From Solen grandis (lineage: Eukaryota; Mollusca; Bivalvia; Adapedonta; Solenidae): a DNA stretch of 64,000 nucleotides. The translations under genes were made by a program, and so were the position numbers. The notes under the pieces were generated by a model. The model was given only the letters and a program-made list of their open reading frames with translations. It ran no database searches and had not been told where the DNA came from. This document shows, in pieces, positions 47,301 to 49,027 of the stretch (its first letter is position 1; each line of letters opens with the position of its first letter). Location of the stretch: positions 41,714,682 to 41,778,681 of the forward strand of contig CM037785.1 of assembly GCA_021229015.1 (NCBI GenBank). The letters are read 5' to 3'.

Positions 47301-49027
47301 GTCACATGGTAAGAATGCGCACTTTCATACACAAAATATTGTGTGAAATACTCAATGACGATGTAGATATTTTCACTGATCATATGCACACAGATTCTGT
47401 TTTTTAAACTGGGTGTACTTATATAAATGTAAATAAGGCAGTTTCTGAAATTTATCAGAAACTCTGGAATGGGTGGCCATAAATTCTATACATGGCCAGG
47501 GATCAAAATTAACACTTGTATTTGAGCAAAATGTGTGTAGAAACTGAAGTTCATGAGTTACGTTTTAAACCACTAGCATTTTTTTTTGCAATAGAATAAA
47601 ACAGGTCTAAATGAGATGAAAATTTCAAATTTGAGCCCTGATGGTATTGCAGATAATCTGCAGGTAATGTATACTGATAATTTACCTTCTGCGTGATGAT
47701 GCTTCGACATTTGGTACAGATGTAGTCCCTCTCGTATTCTAGGACCCTAACTATTGTGGTACGGATCACTGTTCCTGTAAAAGGTCAAGGTCATACGGTC
47801 AACCTCACTGTCAAATGAGGTCATTGTCCCCACCAAACATAAGATATTCACAAGGGTACTTCTTCCATAAATCTTATCAACACTTAATTTTTTTTTCTTT
47901 GAAAATCCTTAAATCACATTGATCCTTTTTCTGTTTGCTTTCTTTTAGCCATTACTATCACTGAAGGTGATGACTACCCCTAGCCATGTGGCTTTTTTAT
48001 AGAAAAAAAAAGTTGTAACCCCTAACACCATAATAATAGGGTTGTTTAAACATATTTACATATCATTATTAATGGATATGTAAAATTTATACTGAATTGG
48101 TGAAGTAATGTAGTTATCATTACAAGATTTTTTAAGTCAATTCAGGGGCCATAACTCTGTCATTATTTGGATAACGTGAATATAAATTTATTAGGTCATG
48201 CACATCTACACGCCATTATAAATGCATAAACAAAATGTCAATTGGTGAAGTAATGTAGTTTGAGTCACAAGATTTTCGCCATGGACAGACAGATTTTTAA
48301 AGTCCATCAAGGAGCTATAATTCTTTGAAAGAAGCGCATAAAAATAATGTCACGCACATGACTGTATACATCATCATAAATCCATATGAAATGTTTGAGC
48401 TGAATCAGTGCAGTAATGTAGAAGAGGTTCAATTCACAAGATTTGATTTTTGCCACAGACGGACATTCCGACAAACAAATTGGCAAACAAACAGAGTGAC
48501 TCCTATATACAACCTGTCCTCTCAAACTTTTTAACCCTTTCCCTCATATAGACTCATTTTAACCCTTTCCCTCATATAGACTCATTTTGACCCTTTCCCT
48601 CATATAGACTCATTTTAACCCTTTCCCTCATACAGACTCATTTTGACGCACTCAATAGGTACCACATAAAGCCTGATCTGCAGAAAACCAGTTAAACCTT
48701 ACCAAATTTAATAACAAAATCCTCATTTCCAGACCACTGAGGAGCAGCGAACAGCATAAAACCTGATCAGCCTGCGAGTTACTCGCAGGCTGATCTGGTT
48801 TTATGCTGTTCGCATAGGTCTTTTCATGGTGTCCTCTATGAGGGAAAGGGTTAATTATGTGTGTGTTTGGGGGTTGGGGGGTTAAATGATGATATAGCTG
48901 AGAAATGGTTTCAACCTGTGAATGCCAGGAAGTTTCCGACATCTGATGTTCTTGGCACAGTGGTACGGGTGAACTCAGGCTGGACAGGAAGTGAGGTGAT
49001 CCGGGCATGCACACTGGGTTTAACACT
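3492..49027 (-). CDS. MCM9: MCM9 DNA helicase gene, 14 exons, both ends missing
   Basis: This is the only host gene recognised. MCM9 is an AAA+ MCM-family helicase that pairs with MCM8 in the nucleus for homologous recombination, crosslink repair and mismatch-repair support. Fourteen minus-strand exons with GT-AG borders join in phase over 1630 nt with no stop codon. In order they give: an OB-fold part, a zinc motif (CTKC, then CTNDAC), more OB fold, the pre-AAA linker, Walker A (GDPGTGKS), Walker B (CCIDEF), sensor 1 ([10 protein letters not shown]), the arginine-finger motif (SRFD), a sensor-2 region (RNAARTT), and the conserved [11 protein letters not shown] segment that opens the C-terminal tail. 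The Walker B exon reads [14 protein letters not shown], as in MCM9 rather than MCM2-8. Compared with vertebrate MCM9, about 80-90 N-terminal residues and most of the long C-terminal tail are absent from the window. Introns run from 377 bp to about 12.3 kb and are filled with repeats. All catalytic motifs look intact. Confidence 0.97.
3571..4856. repeat. 42-bp minisatellite abutting the MCM9 exon n acceptor
   Basis: About 30 units of roughly 42 bp (variants 38-45) built on 'ggaaccagacacacatacaa' and 'tacacaggagtgtaacctaatg'. The array begins directly at the exon n acceptor. On the gene strand each unit contains 'gtctggttcc', the same sequence as the real polypyrimidine/acceptor (GTCTGGTTCCAG). 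Many overlapping apparent reading frames are repeat translations. The first three units are degenerate. Confidence 0.95.
4857..5858. other. Non-coding intron sequence
   Basis: AT-rich DNA with a short TTG run (4928-4943) and a CT microsatellite (4980-4993). A segment at 5765-5860 ('gtcgctgaat', 'cataagacaaaagtcactt') recurs in part at 6110-6180 and 38340-38415, so it is probably a degenerate repeat. No exon or RNA gene seen. Confidence 0.6.
5859..6070. mobile_element. CCCTTTCCCTCATA MITE copy M1 (palindrome-deleted)
   Basis: Ends are CCCTTTCCCTCATA and its complement TATGAGGGAAAGGG with TTAA at the right border. Most of the second arm of the inner palindrome is missing compared with the 240-bp full copies. 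Confidence 0.9.
6181..6310 (+). repeat. Dispersed ~120-bp repeat ('ggacctaagagttatggcc'), first copy
   Basis: 'gacctaagagttatggcc', 'cttgtgatagtgaa' and 'tttatgactgaaggttcaat' recur at 7133-7262 and 9575-9690 with modest divergence. Non-coding; the small reading frame at 7053-7244 overlaps one copy. Confidence 0.6.
6321..7133 (+). mobile_element. Family A element, copy A2
   Basis: Starts 'gggccaagatggccctgaat' with 'gctcacctgag' and ends 'gagcattttgtgctcaggtgagct'. Its core units are of the 'caagtgacccctggggcggg' subtype, and the GACG-rich run is reduced. Confidence 0.85.
7133..7262 (+). repeat. Dispersed ~120-bp repeat, second copy
   Basis: Matches 6181-6310 ('gaccttagagttatggc', 'cttgtgagagagaaaaag', 'gatgacagaagttcaacag'). 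It follows A2 directly. Confidence 0.55.
7460..7722 (-). mobile_element. tRNA-headed SINE, minus orientation
   Basis: Read on the minus strand it begins with an A-box-like 'tggccgtgtggttaaaaag' and a B-box-like 'gggtacaatcc'. It then has a body shared with 46262-46580 ('gtggcatgataccac', 'tttcagtcatttggagac') and ends near 'tgtttgtttctttgta'. Diverged and slightly shortened. Confidence 0.75.
8165..8280 (-). mobile_element. tRNA-derived SINE fragment ('tgggttggaccagtacttt' family)
   Basis: On the minus strand a tRNA-like head with B box 'gggtttgaacc' precedes 'agtactggtccaacccagg'. Same family as 21770-21910 and 22125-22270. Confidence 0.65.
8489..8625 (+). mobile_element. Short family E element (GTGTCACCTGCTG ends)
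   Basis: Begins 'acaagagtgttctctggaac', then 'gtgtcacctgctgaag', a (GACAGACAGATG)-rich core, and ends 'cagcaggtgaca'. The inverted ends CACCTGCTG/CAGCAGGTG and the lack of long core units mark it as the minimal form of this element class. Confidence 0.75.
8886..8968 (-). CDS. MCM9: MCM9 exon m (end of AAA+ lid)
   Basis: Acceptor CTTGCAG, donor ATGCAG|GTATG. Encodes (A)[19 protein letters not shown] and TLMESSMQ, matching human [20 protein letters not shown] and MESSMQ. Phase fits both neighbours. Confidence 0.95.
9110..9215. repeat. Dispersed repeat ('atctgagctacaatattgta' family)
   Basis: 'gcagactcggtcaaatctga', 'gaggagaccctgattcc' and 'tttgccagtgctta' resemble segments at 11213-11345 and 19925-20055, and the unit of the 53-bp minisatellite at 24530-25195. 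A (TA)n run follows at 9221-9240. Confidence 0.6.
9320..9460 (+). mobile_element. RUDI-like SINE fragment
   Basis: B-box-like 'gtgggttcgaatctcc', then a body ending 'attcttcctcctgtatttaac' and 'tggacacaatgactgaaata'. This parallels the SINE at 15514-16620. Degenerate and 5'-shortened. Confidence 0.55.
9575..9862 (-). mobile_element. Dispersed repeat joined to a minus-strand tRNA SINE
   Basis: 9575-9690 is a third copy of the 'gacctaagagttatggcc' repeat. 9685-9862 matches the SINE of 46262-46580: 'gtggcatgataccac', 'ctggaactaccctcatatgctg' region, and a tRNA head ending 'ctctaaccactcgacca' in minus orientation. Confidence 0.6.
10137..10237 (-). CDS. MCM9: MCM9 exon l (sensor 2)
   Basis: Acceptor TGTTACAG, donor TCACAAG|GTTGG. 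With the split Arg it reads [20 protein letters not shown] and [14 protein letters not shown], aligning with human SDCRNAARTTIRLLESLIRL. The conserved arginines of the sensor-2 helix are present. Its phases fit exons k and m exactly. Confidence 0.95.
10421..10525 (-). ncRNA. Hammerhead-ribozyme-like motif 1 with upstream TGACGTCA box
   Basis: On the minus strand CTGATGA (10454-10448) is followed by A, a 4-bp stem GACC/GGTC with an 8-nt loop, then GAAA (10430-10427) and CGTTGG. This is the order of a minimal hammerhead core (CUGANGA, stem II, GAAA). UCC before the core can pair with GGA after it as a very short stem I. A perfect TGACGTCA lies about 57 bp upstream on that strand (10511-10518). 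Penelope-like retroelements are known to carry such motifs; membership here is inferred. Confidence 0.6.
10626..11156 (-). CDS. Two-finger C2H2 reading frame, probably mobile-element derived
   Basis: The frame is open from just after a stop at 11159-11157 to the stop at 10626-10628, about 176 codons. The first ATG gives only the distal 132 residues (start 11024). Finger 1 is C-x2-C-x13-H-x3-H (CKRCNKF ... HLKTH); finger 2 is C-x2-C-x12-H-x4-H ([17 protein letters not shown]). A low-complexity acidic/proline tail follows ([20 protein letters not shown]). It lies within the MCM9 intron between exons k and l, on the same strand as the gene, with the hammerhead-like motif about 170 bp downstream. 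It could be a retroelement 5' fragment or a captured exon. I do not recognise the family, and no start upstream of finger 1 is visible. Confidence 0.5.
   Translation of the reverse strand: MPESSYTRISSKLFQCKRCNKFIKGNVSHFAGHLKTHNKLKRKYLCPGCIKTYTRKDYLKQHAQNIHNINITNDLEIKEVTIQPPAINKITTWIPPFKARPRFITKPATKDWINEKSDIDNMLQDMISVARPISPLSDIDPMDISIPASPTDLTRDPCNPIFDLASYSIFGLLNNN
11213..11345. repeat. Dispersed repeat related to the 53-bp minisatellite unit
   Basis: 'gcagactgtgtagaatctga', 'gctacaacattgtatgagca', 'gtctgctctgtttgctaatg' and 'agtctacatgagggt'. Closely related to 19925-20055. The small plus frame at 11041-11328 is a shadow of the zinc-finger frame and this repeat. Confidence 0.65.
11346..12250. 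other. Non-coding intron sequence
   Basis: AT-rich unique-looking DNA. I see no exon, RNA gene or clear repeat border. Confidence 0.5.
12251..14713 (+). mobile_element. Family A element, copy A3, with family D insertion
   Basis: Left end 'gggccatgatggccctgaaa' and right end 'gagcacgttgtgctcaggtgagct'. It has at least five ~165-bp core units of the 'caagtgacccctggtgcggg' subtype and a GACGGACGCACGCAC run at 14616-14650. A family D element (12510-13583) splits a core unit between 'gatacca' and 'aaatctaagct'. Confidence 0.85.
12510..13583 (+). mobile_element. Family D element with ~150-bp tandem core
   Basis: Begins 'tatcactgaaggtgattcat' plus 'acccccac' and ends 'tttgtgggggtata'; ATACCCCCAC/GTGGGGGTAT are short inverted ends. 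Four ~137-155 bp units carry 'cactgcacttcctctcatca', 'gaagtttcatcaac' and 'gagttatgctccg'. A CCGGACCGCCGGACCGACAG run precedes the right end. Unit 4 has many small deletions. Inserted in A3. Confidence 0.8.
14714..15161. other. Non-coding intron sequence
   Basis: AT-rich, with 'ttgatcaaccctcatataag' resembling the tail of the 11213 repeat. Nothing else recognised. Confidence 0.45.
15162..15402. mobile_element. CCCTTTCCCTCATA MITE copy M2
   Basis: Near full length, with inner palindrome 'cctgcgagtaactcacaggc' and right end 'gagagaaagggttaa'. Left terminus is slightly eroded ('cactttccctcatag'). Confidence 0.9.
15514..16620 (+). mobile_element. RUDI-like SINE split by a TA-flanked MITE
   Basis: The head is tRNA-like: A box in 'gtggccgagagggtaaag' and B box 'gggttcgaatccc'. 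The body 'gaagccttccagctggcttg', 'ggtggttctaccc'-like segment and 'tcttcctccacctgtaatta' match the widespread bivalve SINE type. The body breaks off at 'ggacgtcac' and resumes at 16562 with 'tatgactgaaatactgtcg' and 'cgacggtaaactcaaa'. The inner 861 bp is a MITE (15699-16559). Confidence 0.8.
15699..16559. mobile_element. Mariner-type MITE with CTGTAGTATC ends
   Basis: Left end CTGTAGTATC and right end GATACTACAG are perfect 10-bp inverted repeats with TA on both sides (15697-15698, 16560-16561). Subterminal 'cgcgaatttagg' and 'gcgcgaaaataa' also pair loosely. No transposase; probably non-autonomous. Its position inside a SINE gives a clean before/after structure. Confidence 0.8.
16621..16893. 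other. Non-coding intron next to exon k
   Basis: Contains a degenerate tRNA-SINE-like piece ('tgcaagtttgatcaccattg'). No exon seen. Confidence 0.4.
16894..17132 (-). CDS. MCM9: MCM9 exon k (arginine finger)
   Basis: Acceptor TACTTCAG, donor ACAAG|GTACA. Encodes [19 protein letters not shown], then [19 protein letters not shown], a glycine-rich variable loop ([11 protein letters not shown]) and [14 protein letters not shown] is the MCM arginine finger. At 239 nt it is the longest exon found. Confidence 0.98.
17133..18283. other. Intron with family D/E fragments
   Basis: 17500-17560 resembles a family D left end ('gttgaaggtgattaaaaccc'). 17720-17820 is a family E fragment ('cacatgtgtcacctgctgaa', 'gacggacagacagacga', 'tgtgtcacttctgcagagga'). 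17920-18260 holds a diverged segment with 'accttggagctacagacctg', also seen at 25800-26300. Confidence 0.55.
18284..19045 (+). mobile_element. Degraded family A element, copy A4
   Basis: Left part 'gccatagaggccctggatca' is a decayed form of the family A start. Three units carry 'ttgccatgacaaccaaagtt' and 'tctacatggatcaagtttat'. The right part has 'gacgacacacaacgacgga' and 'atcacaaaagctcacctta'. The 3' hairpin is lost. Confidence 0.7.
19046..19920. other. Non-coding intron sequence
   Basis: AT-rich with several T runs. Nothing recognised. Confidence 0.45.
19925..20055. repeat. Dispersed repeat related to the 53-bp minisatellite unit
   Basis: 'gcagactgtgtagaatttgg', 'gtgaccctgatcagacag', 'gtctggtctgtttgccaatg' and 'agtctatatcaggtaaaag'. 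Parallel to 11213-11345. Confidence 0.65.
20333..20450 (+). mobile_element. Short family E element
   Basis: 'gagtgttctctggaacatgt', 'gtcacctgctgaagcgtgac', a GACAGACAGAC run and the end 'cagcaggtgaaa'. Same form as 8489-8625. 20080-20200 just before it holds a fragment of a family A start ('gggccaagagagcccta'). Confidence 0.75.
20451..20937. other. Non-coding intron sequence
   Basis: AT-rich; 20690-20760 resembles 23640-23700 ('gacctagtttacac', 'gatactgtttgtgag'), so it is probably an old repeat. No exon seen. Confidence 0.4.
20938..21179. mobile_element. CCCTTTCCCTCATA MITE copy M3, 9 nt from the exon j donor
   Basis: Full-length 242-bp copy with TTAA at both borders (20938-20941, 21176-21179). 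The inner palindrome 'gcctgcgagttactcgcagg' is intact. On the gene strand the intron reads GTTAGTTCT and then enters the MITE. Confidence 0.95.
21189..21269 (-). CDS. MCM9: MCM9 exon j (sensor 1)
   Basis: Acceptor TTTCCAG, donor ACGAG|GTTAG. 27 codons, [20 protein letters not shown] then GQYDPNE, carrying sensor 1 (ATNPKG). Its first ~16 nt plus acceptor are copied in the tandem repeat just upstream, and a TTAA MITE begins 9 nt into the downstream intron. Confidence 0.97.
21258..21595. repeat. 58-59 bp tandem repeat spanning the exon j splice acceptor
   Basis: Units with 'caccagtccagcctggaaac', 'aggaaaccagtcaaatactc' and 'atacagtgttccccaaacac' start at 21258, 21316, 21474 and 21533, with a deleted/degenerate stretch at ~21375-21440. 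The first unit is the real exon start plus acceptor. The others repeat CTGTTTCCAG|GCTGGACTGGTGT on the gene strand. Confidence 0.95.
21770..21910 (+). mobile_element. tRNA-derived SINE, plus orientation
   Basis: Head with 'tagtggtccagtgataatg' and B box 'gggttcaaactcc', then 'caagtactgatccagtcaag'. Same family as the opposite copy at 22125-22270. Confidence 0.6.
22125..22270 (-). mobile_element. tRNA-derived SINE, minus orientation
   Basis: Minus-strand head with 'gtcctgtggcaacaaagc' and B box 'gagtttgaaccc', then 'agtactggtccaacccagga'. It faces the copy at 21770-21910, giving a convergent pair. Confidence 0.65.
22271..24529. other. Non-coding intron sequence, mixed old repeats
   Basis: Contains a short family fragment at 23200-23340 with 'ggatggacggacggacagag'. 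23640-23700 resembles 20690-20760. No exon, RNA gene or long reading frame; small reading frames show no recognisable domain. Confidence 0.45.
24530..25198. repeat. 53-bp minisatellite, about 13 units
   Basis: Unit 'agctacatctgagctacagt' + 'attgtatgagcacaccgagg' + 'agacccagaaaagac'. Units drift gradually from left to right (CAGT to AAAA, CACCGAGG to CACTGAGG). The sequence is related to the dispersed repeats at 9110, 11213 and 19925. Confidence 0.93.
25500..26465 (+). repeat. Tandem-core element with 'ttgacctttgagctacagac' units (family D-like right end)
   Basis: Four to five ~170-bp units share 'gaccttgacctttgagct', 'agacctgggtcttg' and 'ccaagttatttcaaaat'. Right end 'aaacttcgttgtgggggtata' matches the family D end. 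The left end is not clear. Confidence 0.65.
26543..27078 (+). mobile_element. Element with TATGCCCCC / GGGGGCATAA ends
   Basis: Left 'aagatgttttcgaaaacact' then 'atgcccccg'; right 'tcacagaccttgggggcata'. Two core units with 'gagttatggttctta'-type segments. Same build as family D with different ends. Confidence 0.65.
27079..28290. other. Non-coding intron sequence with family C fragment
   Basis: 27330-27600 has a diverged family C start ('agacagcccgctcgactatt') and units ('aaacttcaagcaacctgg'). The remainder is unique-looking and AT-rich, with no exon seen. Confidence 0.45.
28291..28733 (+). repeat. Family C fragment
   Basis: Units with 'ggggccataattaattcagt', 'gagttatctaacttgatggt' and 'gagatataagcatgatagta', matching the left-edge repeat. 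Both termini are missing. Confidence 0.65.
28734..28962. mobile_element. CCCTTTCCCTCATA MITE copy M4 (palindrome-deleted)
   Basis: As M1 but with a different deletion: 'gcgagtaatcaggttttatg' shows loss of about 12 bp from the palindrome centre. TTAA at the right border. Confidence 0.9.
29125..29760 (+). repeat. Family D-like fragment
   Basis: Left end 'tatcactaaaggtgatttat' plus 'acccgcccc'. Units with 'aggggtcataattg' follow. No matching right end is clear. Confidence 0.55.
29762..30326 (+). mobile_element. Family A element, copy A5 ('ttgaccccacatgaccc' subtype)
   Basis: Start 'gggccaagatggccctgtgt' with 'gctcacctgag'. Units carry 'gacctggtgacctagttttt' and 'accaagtttcatgaagattg'. End 'gagcacaagtgctcaggtga'. 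Same subtype as 58751-59686. Confidence 0.88.
30327..30974. repeat. Degraded tandem-core repeat and unique sequence
   Basis: Two ~150-bp units with 'gatgtacatgtgtacctagt' at 30340-30600, a GGCGGACAGATG-type run, then an end near 30680. The rest shows nothing. Confidence 0.5.
30975..31060. mobile_element. Long hairpin MITE
   Basis: 'tccactgaaagccagaaggg' + 'gctatcagc' and its complement form ~30-bp arms with one mismatch around a 15-nt loop. A diverged relative lies at 56828-56925. Confidence 0.8.
31290..31940 (+). repeat. SINE fragment followed by degraded family A units
   Basis: 31290-31335 carries 'tgggttggaccagtatttt' of the SINE family. 31340-31940 carries family A subtype units ('accaagtttcttaaagactg', 'gtggcctctagggtg'). 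Decayed, with no clear ends. Confidence 0.55.
31941..32835. other. Non-coding intron with (TA)n(GA)n
   Basis: A TA/GA microsatellite at 32515-32548. Nothing else recognised. Confidence 0.5.
32836..33090 (-). mobile_element. Degraded tRNA SINE, minus orientation
   Basis: Body segments 'ggtagcatgataccaca', 'cattatcctgaaactaggcc' and 'agtaccattttaacaacttt' match the SINE at 46262-46580. The tRNA head is damaged. Confidence 0.6.
33091..33582. other. Non-coding intron next to exon i
   Basis: T-rich tracts (33258-33280, 33359-33372). Nothing else seen. Confidence 0.45.
33583..33729 (-). CDS. MCM9: MCM9 exon i (Walker B)
   Basis: Acceptor TCCCCAG, donor GCCAAG|GTAAC. 49 codons starting [18 protein letters not shown], then LCCIDEF (Walker B with both acidic residues) and [19 protein letters not shown]. 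Phase 0 at both ends. This is the most diagnostic exon of the gene. Confidence 0.99.
33800..33945 (+). mobile_element. Short family E element near exon i
   Basis: 'attggaacacatgtgtcacc' + 'tgctgaattgtgaa', a short GACGGACAAG region, then 'tacagcaggtgacacaa'. Located about 70 bp upstream of exon i in the gene orientation. Confidence 0.75.
34178..34598 (+). pseudogene. Decayed exonuclease-like C-terminal fragment
   Basis: One plus frame holds a segment around 34178-34420 with VDSFSKKFP, then [17 protein letters not shown], and a stop at 34418-34420. The adjacent frame carries [18 protein letters not shown] and SIGLPRVTS up to a stop at 34596-34598. 'YxAHNAxxDVxxL' resembles the last motif of DEDDh-type 3'-5' exonucleases. 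A reading-frame change separates the two parts and no start is visible. It sits in an MCM9 intron opposite to the gene, so it is probably a mobile-element or retrocopy relic. Family assignment is from motif memory only. Confidence 0.5.
34599..35210. other. Non-coding intron sequence
   Basis: AT-rich, possibly 3' flank of the exonuclease relic. Nothing else recognised. Confidence 0.45.
35350..35421. repeat. Compound microsatellite (CA)n(TA)nTnGn
   Basis: CA repeats, then TA repeats, a T run and a long interrupted G run. Apparent reading frames across it are artefacts. Confidence 0.95.
35457..35550 (-). ncRNA. Hammerhead-ribozyme-like motif 2 with upstream TGACGTCA box
   Basis: On the minus strand CTGATGA (35489-35483), A, a 4-bp stem GACT/AGTC with a GTAT loop, GAAA (35469-35466), then GTGCTCGG. 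TGACGTCA lies at 35541-35548. The stem sequence differs from motif 1 but base pairing is kept. Confidence 0.6.
36387..37301. other. Non-coding intron with a SINE fragment
   Basis: 37070-37145 has a tRNA-like piece in minus orientation ('ggggattgaacctcc', 'catttggccgatggg'). The rest is AT-rich and unrecognised. Confidence 0.45.
37302..38146 (+). mobile_element. Family A element, copy A6 ('ttgaccccacatgaccc' subtype)
   Basis: Start 'ggggccatgatggccctgaa' and 'gctcacctga'. Four ~150-bp units with 'gacctcgtgacctacttttt' and 'accaagtttcatgaagattg'. A GACGACGCACGAAGG run follows, then 'aaaagctcaccttgagcat' with the final hairpin arm lost. Confidence 0.85.
38147..38444. repeat. Degenerate repeat between A6 and exon h
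   Basis: 'agacaagtttgactgtatat' at 38396-38415 recurs at 6158-6178, and 'cagtcacct' recurs several times. No clear ends. Confidence 0.45.
38445..38554 (-). CDS. MCM9: MCM9 exon h (Walker A completion)
   Basis: Acceptor TTTCCAG, donor GTCAAG|GTACG. Completes the P loop with [14 protein letters not shown] and continues [16 protein letters not shown] and LTVTAVK, nearly identical to vertebrate MCM9. The catalytic lysine of Walker A is present. A hAT-type element lies 95 bp upstream in the intron. Confidence 0.98.
38650..39615 (+). mobile_element. hAT-like deletion derivative with 8-bp target duplication
   Basis: Ends are CAAGGATCCTAAAA and the complement of TTTTAGGATCCCTG, flanked by identical CTCATGAG copies (38642-38649 and 39616-39623). 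Subterminal 'atctcaatcgaccggtt' pairs loosely with 'cgtcgaccggttgagatt'. An internal ATG frame (39210-39332) encodes a 40-residue basic N-terminus, [14 protein letters not shown]..., of the kind that starts some hAT transposases. Everything downstream is deleted or replaced by T and G runs. Confidence 0.88.
39210..39332 (+). pseudogene. Possible hAT transposase N-terminal remnant
   Basis: Forty codons from ATG to TAG inside the hAT-like element: [18 protein letters not shown] then an acidic stretch ([10 protein letters not shown]). The BED zinc finger, dimerisation region and catalytic core are absent. The assignment depends on its place in the element; the sequence alone is too short for certainty. 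Confidence 0.4.
39655..39895 (-). mobile_element. tRNA SINE fragment (head lost)
   Basis: Body segments 'tatttcagtcatttggagac', 'agacatgtggcatgatac', 'gtcctggaactaccctgtat' and 'tatgctaagtgccaatgaag' match 46262-46580. The tRNA head is replaced by unrelated sequence. Confidence 0.7.
39898..40688 (+). mobile_element. Family C element with both ends
   Basis: Two nested left ends ('caagagctgtcagaggacag' and 'caagagctgtccgaaagaca' + 'gcatgctcgactatt'). Three ~170-bp units with 'aaggcccataatttgagtaa' and 'ttggttctgcaggt'. A GCCGACGCCGACGCC run and right end 'ccgaatagtcgagctaataa'. GCTCGACTATT and AATAGTCGAGC are inverted ends. Confidence 0.85.
40689..41822 (+). mobile_element. Family C element, paralogue of the left-edge copy
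   Basis: Follows the previous element directly. Units as in 1-1100 with an internal ~55-bp local duplication at 41375-41440. Ends 'ctctcatattcttcaaatag'. The right end stops about 20 bp from the exon g donor. Confidence 0.85.
41845..41908 (-). CDS. MCM9: MCM9 exon g (first half of Walker A)
   Basis: Acceptor TATTGTAG, donor GATCCTG|GTCAG. 21 codons plus one base ending MLMVGDP(G); the Walker A loop GDPGTGKS is split between this exon and exon h. The VRGEIHML stretch precedes the P loop as in other MCM9 proteins. Confidence 0.95.
41909..42187. other. Intron between exons f and g
   Basis: No repeat border or exon recognised. Confidence 0.4.
42188..42427. mobile_element. CCCTTTCCCTCATA MITE copy M5
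   Basis: Full length, with inner palindrome 'cctgcgagtaactcgcagg'. Right border has TTAA; left border is ATAA, one base off. Confidence 0.93.
42659..42805 (-). CDS. MCM9: MCM9 exon f (linker to AAA+ core)
   Basis: Acceptor TTTGCAG, donor GTGCAG|GTAGG. 49 codons, including [15 protein letters not shown] and [13 protein letters not shown], which match the MCM9 region just before Walker A. Phase 0 at both ends. Confidence 0.97.
42806..43167. other. Non-coding intron sequence
   Basis: Short A run at 43062-43075. Nothing else recognised. Confidence 0.4.
43168..44950 (+). mobile_element. Composite of two family A elements (A7 and A8)
   Basis: A7: start 'gggccatgatggccctggat', units 'caagtgacccctggggcggg', run of GACGCACGCACGCACG at 43983-44010, and end 'gagcacgttgtgctcaggtg' by 44069. 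A second partial tail (44075-44155) and then a left-truncated A8 follow to 'ttgtgcccaggtgagctaaa' at 44948. Probably one insertion into another or a recombination product. Confidence 0.8.
44951..45131. other. Intron with G-run
   Basis: G homopolymer at 45043-45060. Nothing else. Confidence 0.5.
45132..45261 (-). CDS. MCM9: MCM9 exon e (end of OB domain)
   Basis: Acceptor GATACAG, donor GATCTG|GTATG. Encodes [21 protein letters not shown] then a variable [14 protein letters not shown] stretch. This aligns with human [21 protein letters not shown] and VNNEQ. 130 nt in phase with both neighbours. Confidence 0.94.
45262..46092. other. Intron between exons d and e
   Basis: AT-rich. The small plus frame at 45865-46059 has no recognised feature. 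No repeat border seen. Confidence 0.45.
46093..46246 (-). CDS. MCM9: MCM9 exon d (KIQEQ-type OB segment)
   Basis: Acceptor AATGCAG, donor TTATG|GTAGG. Contains [14 protein letters not shown] and [15 protein letters not shown], matching human DYQEIKIQEQVQRL and IPRSMKVILEDDLVD. Its upstream intron is almost wholly a SINE. Confidence 0.97.
46262..46580 (-). mobile_element. Full-length tRNA-headed SINE filling an MCM9 intron
   Basis: On the minus strand: A-box region 'tggccgagtggttaaagc', B-box 'gggtttgatcccc', body 'agttccaggactggttggct', 'gtggtatcatgccacatg', 'tctccagatgactgaaatac' and tail 'aatgtaataaacaaacat'. It is in the same orientation as MCM9 and takes up about 319 of 377 intron bases. 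Confidence 0.85.
46624..46717 (-). CDS. MCM9: MCM9 exon c (second zinc cysteine pair)
   Basis: Acceptor CTGTAG, donor ACAAAG|GTGAG. Encodes [15 protein letters not shown] then TNDAC and [11 protein letters not shown]. The cysteines of CTNDAC are placed to complete the zinc site begun in exon b. 94 nt, leaving one base over. Confidence 0.93.
46718..47685. other. Intron between exons b and c
   Basis: AT-rich. No repeat border, exon or RNA gene recognised. Confidence 0.45.
47686..47774 (-). CDS. MCM9: MCM9 exon b (OB fold and first zinc cysteine pair)
   Basis: Acceptor TTTACAG, donor AGAAG|GTAAA. Encodes [16 protein letters not shown] followed by the CTKC zinc-binding pair, then CRSIITQK. It matches the human [21 protein letters not shown] region closely. 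89 nt, entering with phase 1 and leaving in phase 0. Confidence 0.96.
47950..48525 (+). repeat. Family D-like fragment
   Basis: Left end 'tatcactgaaggtgatgact' plus 'acccc'. Three diverged ~170-bp units ('ggtgaagtaatgtag'). Near the right is 'gacggacattccgac' and 'agtgactcctatata', as at the family D right end. The GGGGGTATA terminus is missing. Confidence 0.6.
48531..48854. mobile_element. CCCTTTCCCTCATA MITE copy M6 with tandem-duplicated end
   Basis: The left ~28-bp terminus ('accctttccctcatatagac' + 'tcatttt') occurs four times in tandem before a full element body. TTAA on both outer borders (48531-48534, 48851-48854). Confidence 0.93.
48916..49027 (-). CDS. MCM9: MCM9 exon a (OB-fold region, first exon found)
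   Basis: Begins after a CACCAG acceptor and ends ACAG|GTTG. It encodes 37 codons plus one base, containing [13 protein letters not shown] and [11 protein letters not shown], which align with human MCM9 HARISGLPVCPEL and KDVGHFLSVTG. The last base G joins the GA of the next exon to give Gly of the GTVIRT motif. An in-frame upstream exon must exist because the reading begins mid-domain. Confidence 0.93.
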
